DNA of 64,000 bases from Eutypella sp. D-1 (taxonomy: Eukaryota; Ascomycota; Sordariomycetes; Xylariales; Diatrypaceae): contig JAJTTP010000013.1 in the NCBI GenBank assembly GCA_023313575.1, positions 682,001 through 746,000 of the forward strand. Direction: 5' to 3'. The translations under genes and the position numbers were made by a program. A model generated the notes under the pieces. The model was not told where the DNA came from and did no database searches. It saw only the letters and a program-made list of their open reading frames with translations. Below, one piece after another: positions 9,387 through 21,356 of the stretch. Within the stretch, counting starts at the first letter, position 1, and every line of letters starts with the position of its first letter.

Positions 9387-12300
9387 AGTGAGTGAGTCCA
9401 CGGGGGTTTGTTTGGGATCTAGCGTCCGCACCGGACTGGATGCCCTGCCGTTCTTGACTCATGGTTTTGTTTGGAAGAGAAGTAGATAGGCAGCGCAGGA
9501 GAGCAATCAACGGCAAGGGGGTCTTTGGAAATCTCAATTCGCTACAGCCCTAGATTAAACTTCTTGCCCTACGCACTCCTTGATAATCTACTTCTATGCA
9601 CAGTGCGGCCGCGACAAAGCCATTCCCTCCCCACGCCCCTTCACCCCCTCCTGTGAAAGTTCTCTTGGTGCAACAGTTAAGTTAAGTTATCGTGTGCTAA
9701 GGATGTACTTACCGGAACTAGCGAGAACGAAAATAGCATCGATACACTCGATAGCTCTCGCGACGAGGCGATCGATGATAAAAAACACGTGCAAAACACA
9801 GTTATAGACAGAAGCACCGCACCGACTCTCTTCTCACATAGTGATTATGAGCTAACAGTGACTTGCAGCAGTAAGAACGACTCGGTTCCGGGACCTCCCT
9901 TGACTCTTGCGGTCCCTAGATTGATGGCCACCGGTAGTCGTTATGAAAACGGCCCTTATCTATGGAGATGTACCAGCTATGGATATCTAGACTGTTCACG
10001 TCAATTCTGCTAGCTGTATATTAAGGTTTCCCCAGTAGAGGCAATCTAGACTACATACCCTACCTACTTGCCTACCTAGCCCACCTTGCCCCCCCGGGTA
10101 GGTAGTTTATGTATAGCAGGCGGCATGTCATGGCACTTCCCTCAACTTGAAACCGGGGATGGCGGTGGTGGTCCAGACTCCAAACTAACTCTAGCAGACC
10201 CTAGAACGCGTTTACGTGAGAGAGGGTTCCCCCCAACGTTTCCGTTGCTAGCTGCTTTAGTTTTGGATCACTATGTACGCGACACACAGCCTTATCATCG
10301 ATGGCCTTCCAAGATCTCCCCTGTGTAGATGTAGTACTTCTCTCTGCGTATGTAGGAGAGATACTCTAAGTGGCGATTTTTCCATCCGGGCTGTTGCTGT
10401 GTGACTCGTTCTGGGCGATGGCGATGGCGTGGCGTGGCGTGGCGTGGTGGGGATGGGAGGGGTGCACTCACGCCTGGCAGTGATGGTGACGGCGATGGCG
10501 CATCTGGGAAAGATGGTGTTGGGTGTCATGTGACCTGAACTTTTCTGAAGTTTACCCCTGTTTAGTGTTGTGTAGTCCCCTGAAGGCCGACACCACCACC
10601 CACCACTCCAGCCCTCCCGCCCCCCCCCGGCCGTTTCCCTCCAACTTTAACTTTGAACCCAAGTCGGGGCCCGTTCGGGATTTGGCGATGGTGGGAGAAT
10701 CATTCGTCCATTGAATCTCATGGGTATAGTCATTTCGATCCGGTGATTGTTACCCCAACTCTAGGTGAGTTAAACCAAAAAAAAAAGTATGTGCGGTCAA
10801 TTAGGGGGGCTAGAGAAACAAAGAATCTGCCCTTCTCGATTACCGTTAAATTCGAGGCAATTCCATTTCATTCATTGGGTATATTATATATAAAGCGTCT
10901 CGTTTAACAATTTTATGTCGAGACGAGCCTCGAAATTCTGACATATACGCACCCGCGTTTATGCAAAAAAATATAACTGCACTATCGTAGTTACGTTTAC
11001 GTATGTTACGTACGCATGTGACGGCGTACGTGAACCCCCCGGCCAGCCGCGACGGGCTGGATCCTTAACAAGTACGTAGGATCTCCATTCCCTGGTCCTA
11101 ATGCCGTCCGTCCTGGGGGTGGCCACCTGCTAGCGCTTTGCAAGGTTGTTGATCGTCTATCTATTCTTTTTTTCTCCTTTCCAAGGGTTTTCTTCCTTTC
11201 CTTCTTCTGGGCGCCTCCGTCTCCGAGACTGCCGGGCTCTCCACCTAACCACTTCGTATATAATATGCGATCTGAACCTTGTCTTGTCTTGTTTTGTCTC
11301 GGGATGGGAGCCGTCCGGACGGCTGAGAAAAGAATGGAACGGGAAGAGGGAAGAGGGAAGGCAAAAAGAAGACGAAATGTATAGGGTAACTAAGAAATTC
11401 GTAGAGAGAATAAAAAAAGGCCCTATCTGTGTTGTGAATGGTGCAATGGGATCGATCGCGATAAGCGGCTTTCTTCCCCGGAGGTTGCCGGAATACAGGT
11501 TGGCAAATCTGGGTCTCCTCGATAGGGTGAAATATGCCCATACATACCTAGGTAACTATCAGTTGTGGGGTTCTGTAATACTTACCTTACCTAGTAAGTT
11601 TCGTCGTGTCTCTAAACGAACCACCCAGGAAAACAATGGCATCATTATCATGGTCTGCATGGACCGCCATGTGTATGATAAAACCAAACGAAAAAAAAAA
11701 AAGATATTCCGCAAATTTCGTCATTCGAAATCGGACCATAATAAAACCCACTCACTCACTGTTATGCCGACCGTGTGGAAGGGGCCGTAGTCAGTCGGGT
11801 ATGTATGTAGGACGGGAAACGAAATAGACGATGAAGAGATAGACCGGTCGGTCGGTTTACAATCACCAGTTTTTTGTTTCATGCACTACTTAATACGGGG
11901 ACTTGGCGACGATATCTAGATTGAACGTATGTACTCCGTACACACATCGGTGCGAAAGTGTGATGTAACCCCCGAGCTGAAAGGGGGGAGGGGGACCTGT
12001 GAACGTCGTCGCATTTGTCACCTGTCACTGTCTGTCATTGCCGCGCGCTGCTGGGTGGATGCATATACATATGTATCGGATCCGGCCCCGAGCGAAGAGA
12101 GTAGAACGACCGACCGACCGTGCGTAGAAGTACGCAGCGGCGGCAATCTCCTGCATTAGTTGCTAGTTCGGTTGCCCTTTAGGACAATTAATTTTTTTTT
12201 GTTCAACTTTCTCTACCTCCCACTCCTGAGACGGTGCGGGCGGACGACGCACGCGCGATGCGCGATCTGGCGATCTGAGATATAAGGCAAGGGAATGCGC

Positions 12301-14582
12301 GTTCTGTGCGACCGTTGATGTGTTCTAGATAGATACCACACTTATTGGTACGGACCGGAAGCTGAATTTAAAAAATAAATAAAAATAGATAGGGTGATTG
12401 TTGGTGCGGGAGAGAGACGGAGGGTTTGACCGGGTGAGAAACAGAGTGAGAAGAAGGGAAGGGAGTCATTCGTCCGCTCACGTTCTAGAATTCCTAGACG
12501 AAACCTTCCGTCCCTCGACATGCCTGCGAGCGCTGAGTCGAGCAGGATTTTTTTTTTCTTCTTTCCTCCCCTCTTGAGACCTTGAATAGTTCCATGCGGT
12601 GGATGGGTGGGCGGCGATTCGAGTACCACCACCTACCTGTGATAGCTAAGCTAAGCTACCTTACATATGTACCTACCTACATATTATATGGAAAGTATGT
12701 ACTCGTAAGCAAGCAAGGTTGCACTACTTGATCGTCCGTCCACACGTCCGCCCCATGCTAGCTGGCTGTAGTGAGTAGATAGATTGATAGATTGGGCTTG
12801 GAGTTGGGGAGGGTAGAAGTTGGAGTTCAGTTTTGGGGTTGGACGGTAGATGATGCTGTGTATCCAGCCAAGTCAGCCATTCCCATTGAAGGAAGCCATT
12901 GTGTGCTAAATACAAGTATGTATGGATGGGGGGCTTCACGATCGTGTATTTCGGAATTGATGACTCCGTGTATACTGTAATTAATTGATCACTACCTAAC
13001 CTAAGTACTATGTAATGTGTGGTCTGGTAGTGTAAGGTAAGGAAGTAATGTAAGGTAAGCCCAAGCCAGGCCAGGCCAGCCCTGCTACACTCTTACAAGA
13101 CAGCTTCGGAGAAAGGCGATAAGCGATTCACTACCTACTGACGGCTAGAATTGGCTTTTTGGTCGGTACCCCTCCTTGTCCCTCCTATCGACTGGTAAAC
13201 GGGTATCTCCTTGCCAGTCTTGCTCTTCTTCTTCTATAACGGATGAGGTTGTTTCTACCAGGTAAGGTGTTTGGTTGGTTGGTTAGCAATTGGCGGGCAG
13301 GTTTTTTTTGGGGGGGGGGGAGGGTGAGGAGTTGAAAGGCATCTGACGTCTTTTTTCTTCATTCTTCACAGGCTCGACGGGTTGGCCAGGTTCCATCTCC
13401 AGGACCACCAGGATCAGATGATCCGCCCCGAACGGGCCAAATCCCTGCTAGAGTTCTTAGCGGGCCAGGCGGCTCCCGCCAGCTTCCTTGGGGGAAAGGG
13501 AAGGGACACTGGGACGTCGAAGGGGGTTGCGTGAGTGGCGGCGCTAATAGGTTCACCACTTCTTTCCAAAGTCGAATAGGAGAGCCCGGTAACGGGAGAT
13601 CCCTCCATAAGATGCTACCTGGGTAGGGTTGGGTTACTTGGAAAACCGGCCCATCTGCAGGTAGCATGTACCTTCCTGCACGTATAGCTCTTTGAGGTTA
13701 GGTAAGTTTTCGGTACATACCTTTCATCATGAACTTACCTAAACTCAATACCTAAAAGATCTCCAGCAGAGGTAACCTCCGTTTTTGGTTCGTTTCGAAC
13801 GAATTAATGGATTAACGAATTAACTCGAAATAGAGCGCATTTCCCACACCCACCCACCCGGACATACTTCTCCTAACCTCCCCTCTACGTATTTTTTGGC
13901 TTCTGATCATATCAACATTTTTTTTTCTTCCCCATACTGCGAACCAGAACGTACATACTGGTGGTGACTATTCTTTTTTTGATGTGAAAGATACAGTCAA
14001 GATTCACCTTGAGCATTGACGCATCTGTGTTTGAAGATAACCCATTGATTGTCTTGCTGAAATCAATCGCGTCGTTACTTTTGAGCCACGGAGGCTTCCC
14101 GTGTGACCCGCCTTATTTACAGTTGCTCTGGATCGGGCTGAATTGGCACCGCCCCCCTTTAGGAGGAACCTTGAGAGCGGCATCAAGCGACACAGGTATC
14201 TCAGAATGGCTGCCATACAGATCGTTCGGTAGCCCGCCGGATTATTATCTCGTTATAAGGCCGCACGAAACGAGAGACGAGAGAACCGAAAGGAGATCGA
14301 AAGAACCTGGAAATCAGAGAAAAGCCAAGCAACCAGGAGAAACATTTGTAAACCCTCATTAGACACGAGCTTTCAGCATCCGAGTCCGTCGCCCCCCCAA
14401 AAAAATCCTGGAACGGATCTACGAATACCCGGCGTTGTGTTTGAAACGAAACATTGGACATTGTCTAGATTGTCTGTTGTCTGTCAAATGTATGTTCATT
14501 TTTTAACTTTCATCTATGTTGCATGGGAAGTCGTTGCTTTTCAAAAGTTCACACCCACATATACGCACTGGCACACAAACAA

Positions 14583-14600
14583 ACACACACACACACACAT
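14583..14600. repeat. (AC)n microsatellite
   Basis: Alternating AC, about nine units. Confidence 0.85.
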
Positions 14601-15885
14601 ACACACTAAGGTTCTTAATCCCTGACTTGCCGAACTGGGGCACGAGCCACCCAAAGTCCATTCACAGTTGCCAAGTTCATGGAAGTTCATTCCTAATCGA
14701 TACGTACCTCCTACCCCGGAGTACATCATGTCCCACTATTCCAGCTGTTATTACCCAAATAGGTTTAGAACGCCTAAGGGTCTGTGGAACTCCATGTCTA
14801 AGTACCTAGTACTGTGATATCATACCTACCAATCTGGGTACTTAGCTGGTATATCCTTCAAGGTAGACTGGCAAAGCTGCTCTGGCAAAGCTGCTCCAAA
14901 ACTGGTAGAGACCTCGGGAGTGTCACCTGCAACCTGCAAGAGGCAAATTTCCAAATCTCAACCATACAAACCACACACACAACCCAGACCTCTGTAAACT
15001 ATTTACAAACTATCTACATCATCAAATCACCTACCAATCAGTGTTACCACCTCAGCTGCCACCTTACCTACCCCTACAGCCTACCTACCACATGAACACC
15101 CATTACCTAACCTACCTAGGTATCTAGTAAAGGTAACATTCCCCAACGTTGGAACACTGAACACTTCTTCTAAGTTATCTGGAACGTCTATGAATGCAGT
15201 CAATCATGGAAGGCAATTCATGGAACATCCTCTAAAGTATCTATCTACAGACTATTTGGTACTATAAACTACCTTTCACTAGGGTCCTCTAGCTATCTAG
15301 CTACTGTAGTGCAGTCCAGTCCCGTCCCTCCTCAACCCACCAGCCCACCTGGGCAGTCAGCTACTCAGTCAGTCTGTGAGACTCAGTCTGTCAGTCCGTC
15401 AGCCAATGGTCAATCAATGAACCAGTTAGGCTCAAGGTTGCAGGTGGTTGAAGAGGTATTATATACATCCATGATATCTGCACATACCTAGGTACCTGGT
15501 CACCATCACTCGAGGTACCTGCATTGCCCATTGGAAGATTTTCTTCTTCGTCCTACGCCTCGGCATTTAGACTTTCTTTTTAAGGCTTGCTTATCGCTTT
15601 TGCCTGTCAGCTTTCAATTCGAGGCTCAAAGTTCAAACTTCAAAGTCCGAATTATTAAAACCTTGGGAAATCATTGGGCTTACCGTCATCCTTCAATTGC
15701 AGACAGACATAAGCAAGGCTTCACCACAACCGATAACGTAGGCGACGACGACGATATCCACATAGCGGTCCCAACCACTTGCCAGCGTCGAATCATCATA
15801 TAGAAATACATACATCCTTTCATACTTATATAAAATAAATATTTACGGTCGTCGCTGACGTCCGTCATCCCACACACCCCTCCCG

Positions 15886-18800
15886 ATGCTCAACATGGAG
15901 CAGATCATGGACGTCAGTTGGATGTCGCATGAAAAAGGTATCTTATCCTCTTATCCTTCGAATTATCTCCATATTTCGTTACCCGCGGGAATCCTATGAG
16001 ATATCAAGGTTTCTTAAATGATGAGGTTAACCGGCTAGTAGTAGACAACAATATCGAGAAGGGCAATGCCTCAAAGCCTCGCCCCTCGCCACTCTCCGTT
16101 CGCCGTAATTCCACGACAGACACGACGTCAGAAAATGCCACGCCCCCGAATCAGAACGGCAGCGCGACCAAAGCCGCAGTACAAGGAGCATCGGAGAAGA
16201 ATGCCGGGACACAAACTCCAACAACCCCACCAACGCCCCAAAGGAGACCATCCTGGTTTTCTAATATGGCCTCGAGATTTTCTACTTCGCCCAGCCCACA
16301 GCTTTCATATGCGCAAGGCCCAACCCAGCCCGACCCGGACGAGATAGCCCCCTTGCCTAAGATATCGCCCAACAAGAATGCCGTCTTGCCTCATGCTGTT
16401 CGTCAAACAGGCGACGCACCTTATACACCGGCGCCCCCAAAGTCCTCCCAGCCAAGTTTCCTCGGTGTCCTCCGCCGTCTCTCCTCTTCCAACACTGTCG
16501 TCAGTGCCAACGCGAGAGCGAATCATGGGCTCGTGGAGCGGAAGGTCCTGAACGTCGATCAGCACCGGGAAAGGTGTCGCGTAAACGAACTGAGCCAGGC
16601 CAAGTTGCGCCGTGTCGCTTTCTGTGTCGATGTCGAGATTGCCCCCATGCCTAAGTATGCTGACGCGGGCCCGAGGCGTAAGCAGTCAGTCGATCAGTCC
16701 CAGAGTCGCAAGTTAAAGGACAGGGGCGAAGCCGAAGCGCTGAAGCACCCAGACGAGCTTAAAGAGCAGAAAGAACATGAAGGTATTGTGAAGGCAACCG
16801 GCGAACATCTCCCTAAAGAGCCAGAAAGAGAAGGCACAGAAGCGTCTAATGGACAAGCAGAAGGCCCGAACAATGCCCAAGAAGGGGAGCAAAAGCCAGA
16901 GCCCGTGATGACGCGAAAGAAGGAAAAGAAGAAGAAGAGCGAGGCAGAGAGGAAAGCAAAGAAAGAGCAAAAGCGCAAGGAGGCGCTCGAAAAAGGAGCG
17001 ATTCCGATGGAGATCCACCTCGACAGCGATTCGTCTTCCGAGGACGTATCTTCAGGTACCGGATCACAGAAACCACAGGTCAAGCCGACGACAAATCCCG
17101 TTAGGATATACCGCAGATGCTGTCAGCTACGGGAGACCGATATCCTCACGAAGATCACCCATCAGCTTCCCAAGTCTACAGAGGACAGTCCGGACGGCCT
17201 CGTCGAAAAGTTGGACCTCACCGATTATCTCTTGTCGCTGCGAGACCTTGCCACTCTCGGGGATTTCCTTGCTGTGGTTCCAATTAGGGAAGTGATCCTG
17301 GAAAACTGCGGTTTGACTGACGAAGGTGTACGTGTGATACTCGCTGGACTACTTGCCGCCAGGAAACCCCGAGTTAAATACCGAAAGTCTATCACCAAGG
17401 CGGCCGATCTTGTGTCGCAACAGGGCGGCGTTGTCGAGCGTCTTGTCCTGAAGAATAACAAGATAGGTGTCGAAGGCTGGAAACACATCGGCCTCTTCCT
17501 ACATCTATGTCATTCCATTAAGTCCGTCGACCTGTCTAAGATACCATTTCCTGCGCCTCGCGAGACTTTCAAGACGCCGCTCACACACCATTTCCACATA
17601 CCACACGGGTCTTTCCACAGTCCAAGCAATTCACCGGCCCCCCCGGATATATCTCAGTTGCTCTCGAAGGCGATCGGCGAGCGTCTGGCCGGTTCGAATC
17701 TCGAGCTGCTCAATCTCGGCGGGACTGGCATGACCGGGGATCAGCTTGGAGTTATAATAGACGGCATTCTCAAGGCCGGCATCATTCGGCTGGGACTCGC
17801 GCATAATAAACTCGACGAAAAAGGTGTGCGCCATGTTTCAAGGTTTCTGCGCAATGCGAAATGCGAGGGTATCGACTTAGGCGGGAACGATCTCAGGAGT
17901 CACATGGAGACGATTGCTGGCGCCCTCGATCATAATAACGCATTGTGGGCGATCAGCCTTGCTAATTGCAACCTGAATCCCGCTTCGCTATGTAAACTCA
18001 TCCCAACTTTAGCGAGACTTACTTCCTTCAAGTTTCTCGATCTGTCTCACAACCAGGCCCTTTTCCACTCCGAACCCAGCGCTCTCGGTCTGCTTCGAAG
18101 GTGAGCATCATCCAGCCTCGGATACACTATCTACAAGTTTCATGCAATTTACTGACACACTCGCCTCCTTATATAGGTACCTACCTATGCTAGATAGCAT
18201 GCGAAAATTGCTGCTTGCCGATGTATCCATGACGCCCGAACAGGCTATAGCAATAGCCGAGGTCTTGCCTGAGATCAAGACCTTAGCGCATATCAATTTG
18301 CTGGACAATCCTGAAATCGCGGCAGTGGCCGAGGCTAATACTGAAGAAAAGAAAGAGGAGGCATGTGCCTTGTACGCGTCACTGCTAGCTGCGGCGCGGG
18401 TGTCTAGGTCTCTGATAAAGGTCGATGTTGTCGAACCAGGCGGAGACGCTGGGGAGCTCGTGAAAGCTTTGGCAAACCAGGTCGTCGCCTATTGCATGAG
18501 GAATCTCCAAGGTGTTGTTGATCTCCGGGACAACGTCAGTGAAGAGCCGAAGTATCCGGACGTCCTCCGACACCTGGTAGGCTATGAAGGGGAGAGCCCG
18601 CCTCCAGGAGAGGACATCAGAGATGTGCCTGCGCCTGACGACGACTACGTCATCGGTGGAACAGGGGTCGTGAAAGCCCTGACTTGTTGCCTGAAGAACC
18701 TGGGTGACGATACGCGCCGGAACTCCGACGAATTGTTCGAGGGCTCTGAAGCTTCATCAATTACTCCACCTTCATCTCTACACCCCAGCAAGGCGAAGGA

Positions 18801-19652
18801 CATGTCCAAGGAGTTGCTGGCGAGCGCGAGGAAGATTCGTGTCCGAATCCAGCCGGCGCTAGCTCAGGCCAGAGCGTCGGCTTCCGAGGACCAGCACAAA
18901 TATTGTACGTTTTTGTTCCTGTATGTTTGGAGACTTTTGAGTCACTAACAACATTCGTGTCAGATCGTCTCCTATTTCTTGACCAGACCATCGAAGGCAT
19001 TATCCAGAGGTTCGAGAACGAATTTCCCGAGACACGCCAGACAGCCGATTTGGGAACCAGTCCACCGGATCAGTCGCCTGTTCGTCCAACCCATCAACGA
19101 ACCTTCTCGATGTCGTCGGCAGATGGCGATGCAGTTCCATCGGACACGGAGGAAGCGGGCGTACGGATCATGCCACCGTTCACGCGCAGCCATTCCAACC
19201 CAACGCTGTCGCACACGTCCAAGGCACTCGTCGAAGAGGAAGGCCGTACGCTTCGCGCAGGCCATAGGTTCCGCCGCAACTTCCTTAAGCCCGAGCACTA
19301 CGGCCTCCTGACGAGCACCGAGGAAATCAAGAACGATCCAGCCCATGAGAAATTGATAGTCACGCTCTTGGACGAGCTTGCCGAGGACGACGAAGAGCTG
19401 CGGAGGCAGGTCGAGGAGCACGGGGCCATAAGGACATTCCAGGAGAACAGGGAGCTCGTCGGGAGGCGGCTCCGCGACAAGGATCCACAGTACTGGGCCA
19501 GCTTCATCGAGTCGCAGCAGAAGGCTAGGGCCAACGTCAAGGTCGGCACGACGGACACGACGGACGCGGCGCATGCGGAGACCTTTGTCAGTGCGCAGAA
19601 GGCGATCGCCGACAAGGGCATTACCGTCGACGAGCACGCCATTGAAGACTGA
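15886..19652 (+). CDS. Large leucine-rich-repeat protein resembling fungal Mhp1 cell-wall-biogenesis proteins
   Basis: Four exons, 15886-15937, 16009-18100, 18177-18904 and 18964-19652, give 1186 residues; the introns are 71, 76 and 59 bp. A second ATG at 15895 could also serve. The N-terminus contains DVSW followed by DEVNRLVVDNN, which I associate with filamentous-fungal proteins annotated as Mhp1-like; that link is from memory and not certain. Residues about 60-400 are disordered and Ser/Pro-rich with a Lys/Glu-rich charged stretch. From about 420 to 800 there are ribonuclease-inhibitor-type leucine-rich repeats (IREVILENCGLTDEGV, VERLVLKNNKIGVEGW, IIRLGLAHNKLDEKGV, GIDLGGNDL). The C-terminal third is charged with phosphoacceptor-rich segments. 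An intracellular scaffold role is the safest inference. Confidence 0.88.
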
Positions 19653-21356
19653 TCTTGGACTGCTGAATGACAGGAGCCGCTCATGGGGTAGGCGCAAGGG
19701 TGTCTCCTCCTCTTGGAGGTATTGTATTGTTATGCTGTATTATGATTCTTGGAAAAGAACTGTATCATTGGTAGGGGCATGCATATGTTGGATGATTGCA
19801 TTGGCCTTTTGGAAGGGACGGCAGAGTGGTGGTCCCTCTCAACAACTGATAGAGGTCGGTCGTTTGCATGGGGCAAAAGCGGCATAGACGATAAAAGAAA
19901 ACCATTCGTTCAGGGGTGTATGTGGATTGAGCAACAGCTGGTTGGAGGAAGGAGGGAAGCATCGAACTAAATTCCCGGATCTTGGATCACCGACCACCAA
20001 CCACCGCACGGTTTAAAACAAAAGCCTCTGGGGTACGACAACCCGACGGGGTTTATATCTGACTTCGGCATGCTGCGGGCGCTTTCACAGCTCTGGTTGT
20101 CAAGTCTTGTTCGTTCGTCTGCACGACGGAACTTCTTTTTCTATTTTCAAGCATCGGCGCTTGGGGAGTACACACACACACGTACAAAGTCAGTTTCGAA
20201 CCAACAAGGTTTTATTCATCATCACCTGGCAATTCATTCCAATTGTAGACGATGTGATAAGTTTCGAGAACATGACATGGTATGACATGGCGTGAAAACA
20301 TAAATAAATATATGGGTTTTCGAAGATGCGGGATCAGCCTTTTTTTTTTCTCCTTTTCGTGACGACATGTTACGGTATTGAGCTCGGTTTTAGCTAAGTA
20401 AATCATGTAAGCGGAGAGGTCTCAGCCTAGGTCAGTATATCTGCGTCTTCAAGACGAAGGTTGATGATGATGGATATGTCCTGCCCATCCTTCCTCCGGG
20501 GATTAGATGGGATTTATAATATGACGGAGAATATATATGGGTTAGCGATGCGTGCCAGAGCAAGTTGGAGGTCAGAGATGAAGCAGAAGCAGAAGCAGAA
20601 AAGAGAAGGAGAGAAAGATTGAGTGAGGGAAAAAAAAAAAGTCGCTAGTAATAATCGTGGGTATATCTAGTCCTGTCGGAAAAAAAGTAACAAGAAAAAT
20701 AAAAATAAAATGGAAGAACACTAAATCCATTTCCCATCCGAATTCGCATCCCCCCGTGCTTCCGAATCCTGTCCTTATCGCCTGTTTTTTTCTTTCGTCT
20801 TCGTCCCATTAGGTCAGGTCATCTCATCCCGCGCTCTCCGGGGTCCTCGTCCGGCTCTGCTCGACTCGGCTCGCCGTGGTTTTGGGTTTGGGCTTGCTCT
20901 CGGCGTGTATATATATGGTGTATATGTTGCGTTGTGTAGAAAGATAGGTAGGTAGGTAGGTAAGGCTTTTTTTTTGTTTTTTTTGTTTTTTTTGTTTTTT
21001 TTTGAATTTGGTTCGATGTCGTGAAGTAGAACGGAGATAGGAGAAAGAGAAGGGTAGAAAACGCCGTGGAGAATGCACAGCCCCCGTCCTATCTCCGTTA
21101 AGTAATGCCGCTGCTCGCGGCTCGCCCACCTTTCCCATGTCGCGCCTCTCCCCCATTCCCGTACCGTCGTCATACATTGGCCTGCCACTTTGCTTTGTAG
21201 ATTCATCGATGTTGCTTGCGAAAAAAACAACTCGGATTTCCGTGCTCGCATCACTCACCGGCAACCAGACCATGACGTGAAATGTATATATATAAATATA
21301 TATAAAAGTTTAGATTCCGTTTCGTTCCCGGCCTACCTGGCCCCATCCCAACCCTT
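19653..21356. other. Convergent intergenic region (two 3' flanks)
   Basis: The 3' ends of the LRR gene and the DUF6536 gene face each other here. No gene was seen. The stretch includes a TAGGTAGG run and phased T-tracts near 20945-21003. Confidence 0.5.
20945..21003. repeat. TAGGTAGG run followed by phased T-tracts
   Basis: Four TAGG units at 20945-20962 are followed by T9-G-T8-G-T8-G-T9 at about 20967-21003. The T-tracts recur every 9-10 bases, close to one helical turn. Confidence 0.85.

Larger units (their letters stand above)
8921..15885. other. Seven-kilobase stretch without recognisable protein genes
   Basis: Open frames here are short, compositionally random and without motifs. The DNA has many TACCTACC / TAGGTAGG blocks, pyrimidine tracts, a (TG)n run at 9367-9386 and an (AC)n run at 14583-14600. 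It separates two plus-strand genes. It could hold long 5' leaders, non-coding transcripts or multi-exon genes of unknown family; nothing specific can be supported. Confidence 0.5.

Noticed and set aside
11146..11790. 214-codon plus-strand frame in the 7-kb gap
   Set aside because: Composition is random, it spans TAGG-type motifs and A-tracts, and no domain was recognised.
14009..14362. Frames on both strands in the 7-kb gap
   Set aside because: Some segments look protein-like, but neither strand shows a family motif or a consistent exon structure.
17690..17705. GGTTCGAATCTCG, like a tRNA T-arm
   Set aside because: It lies in the coding sequence of the LRR protein and has no acceptor stem or anticodon arm.
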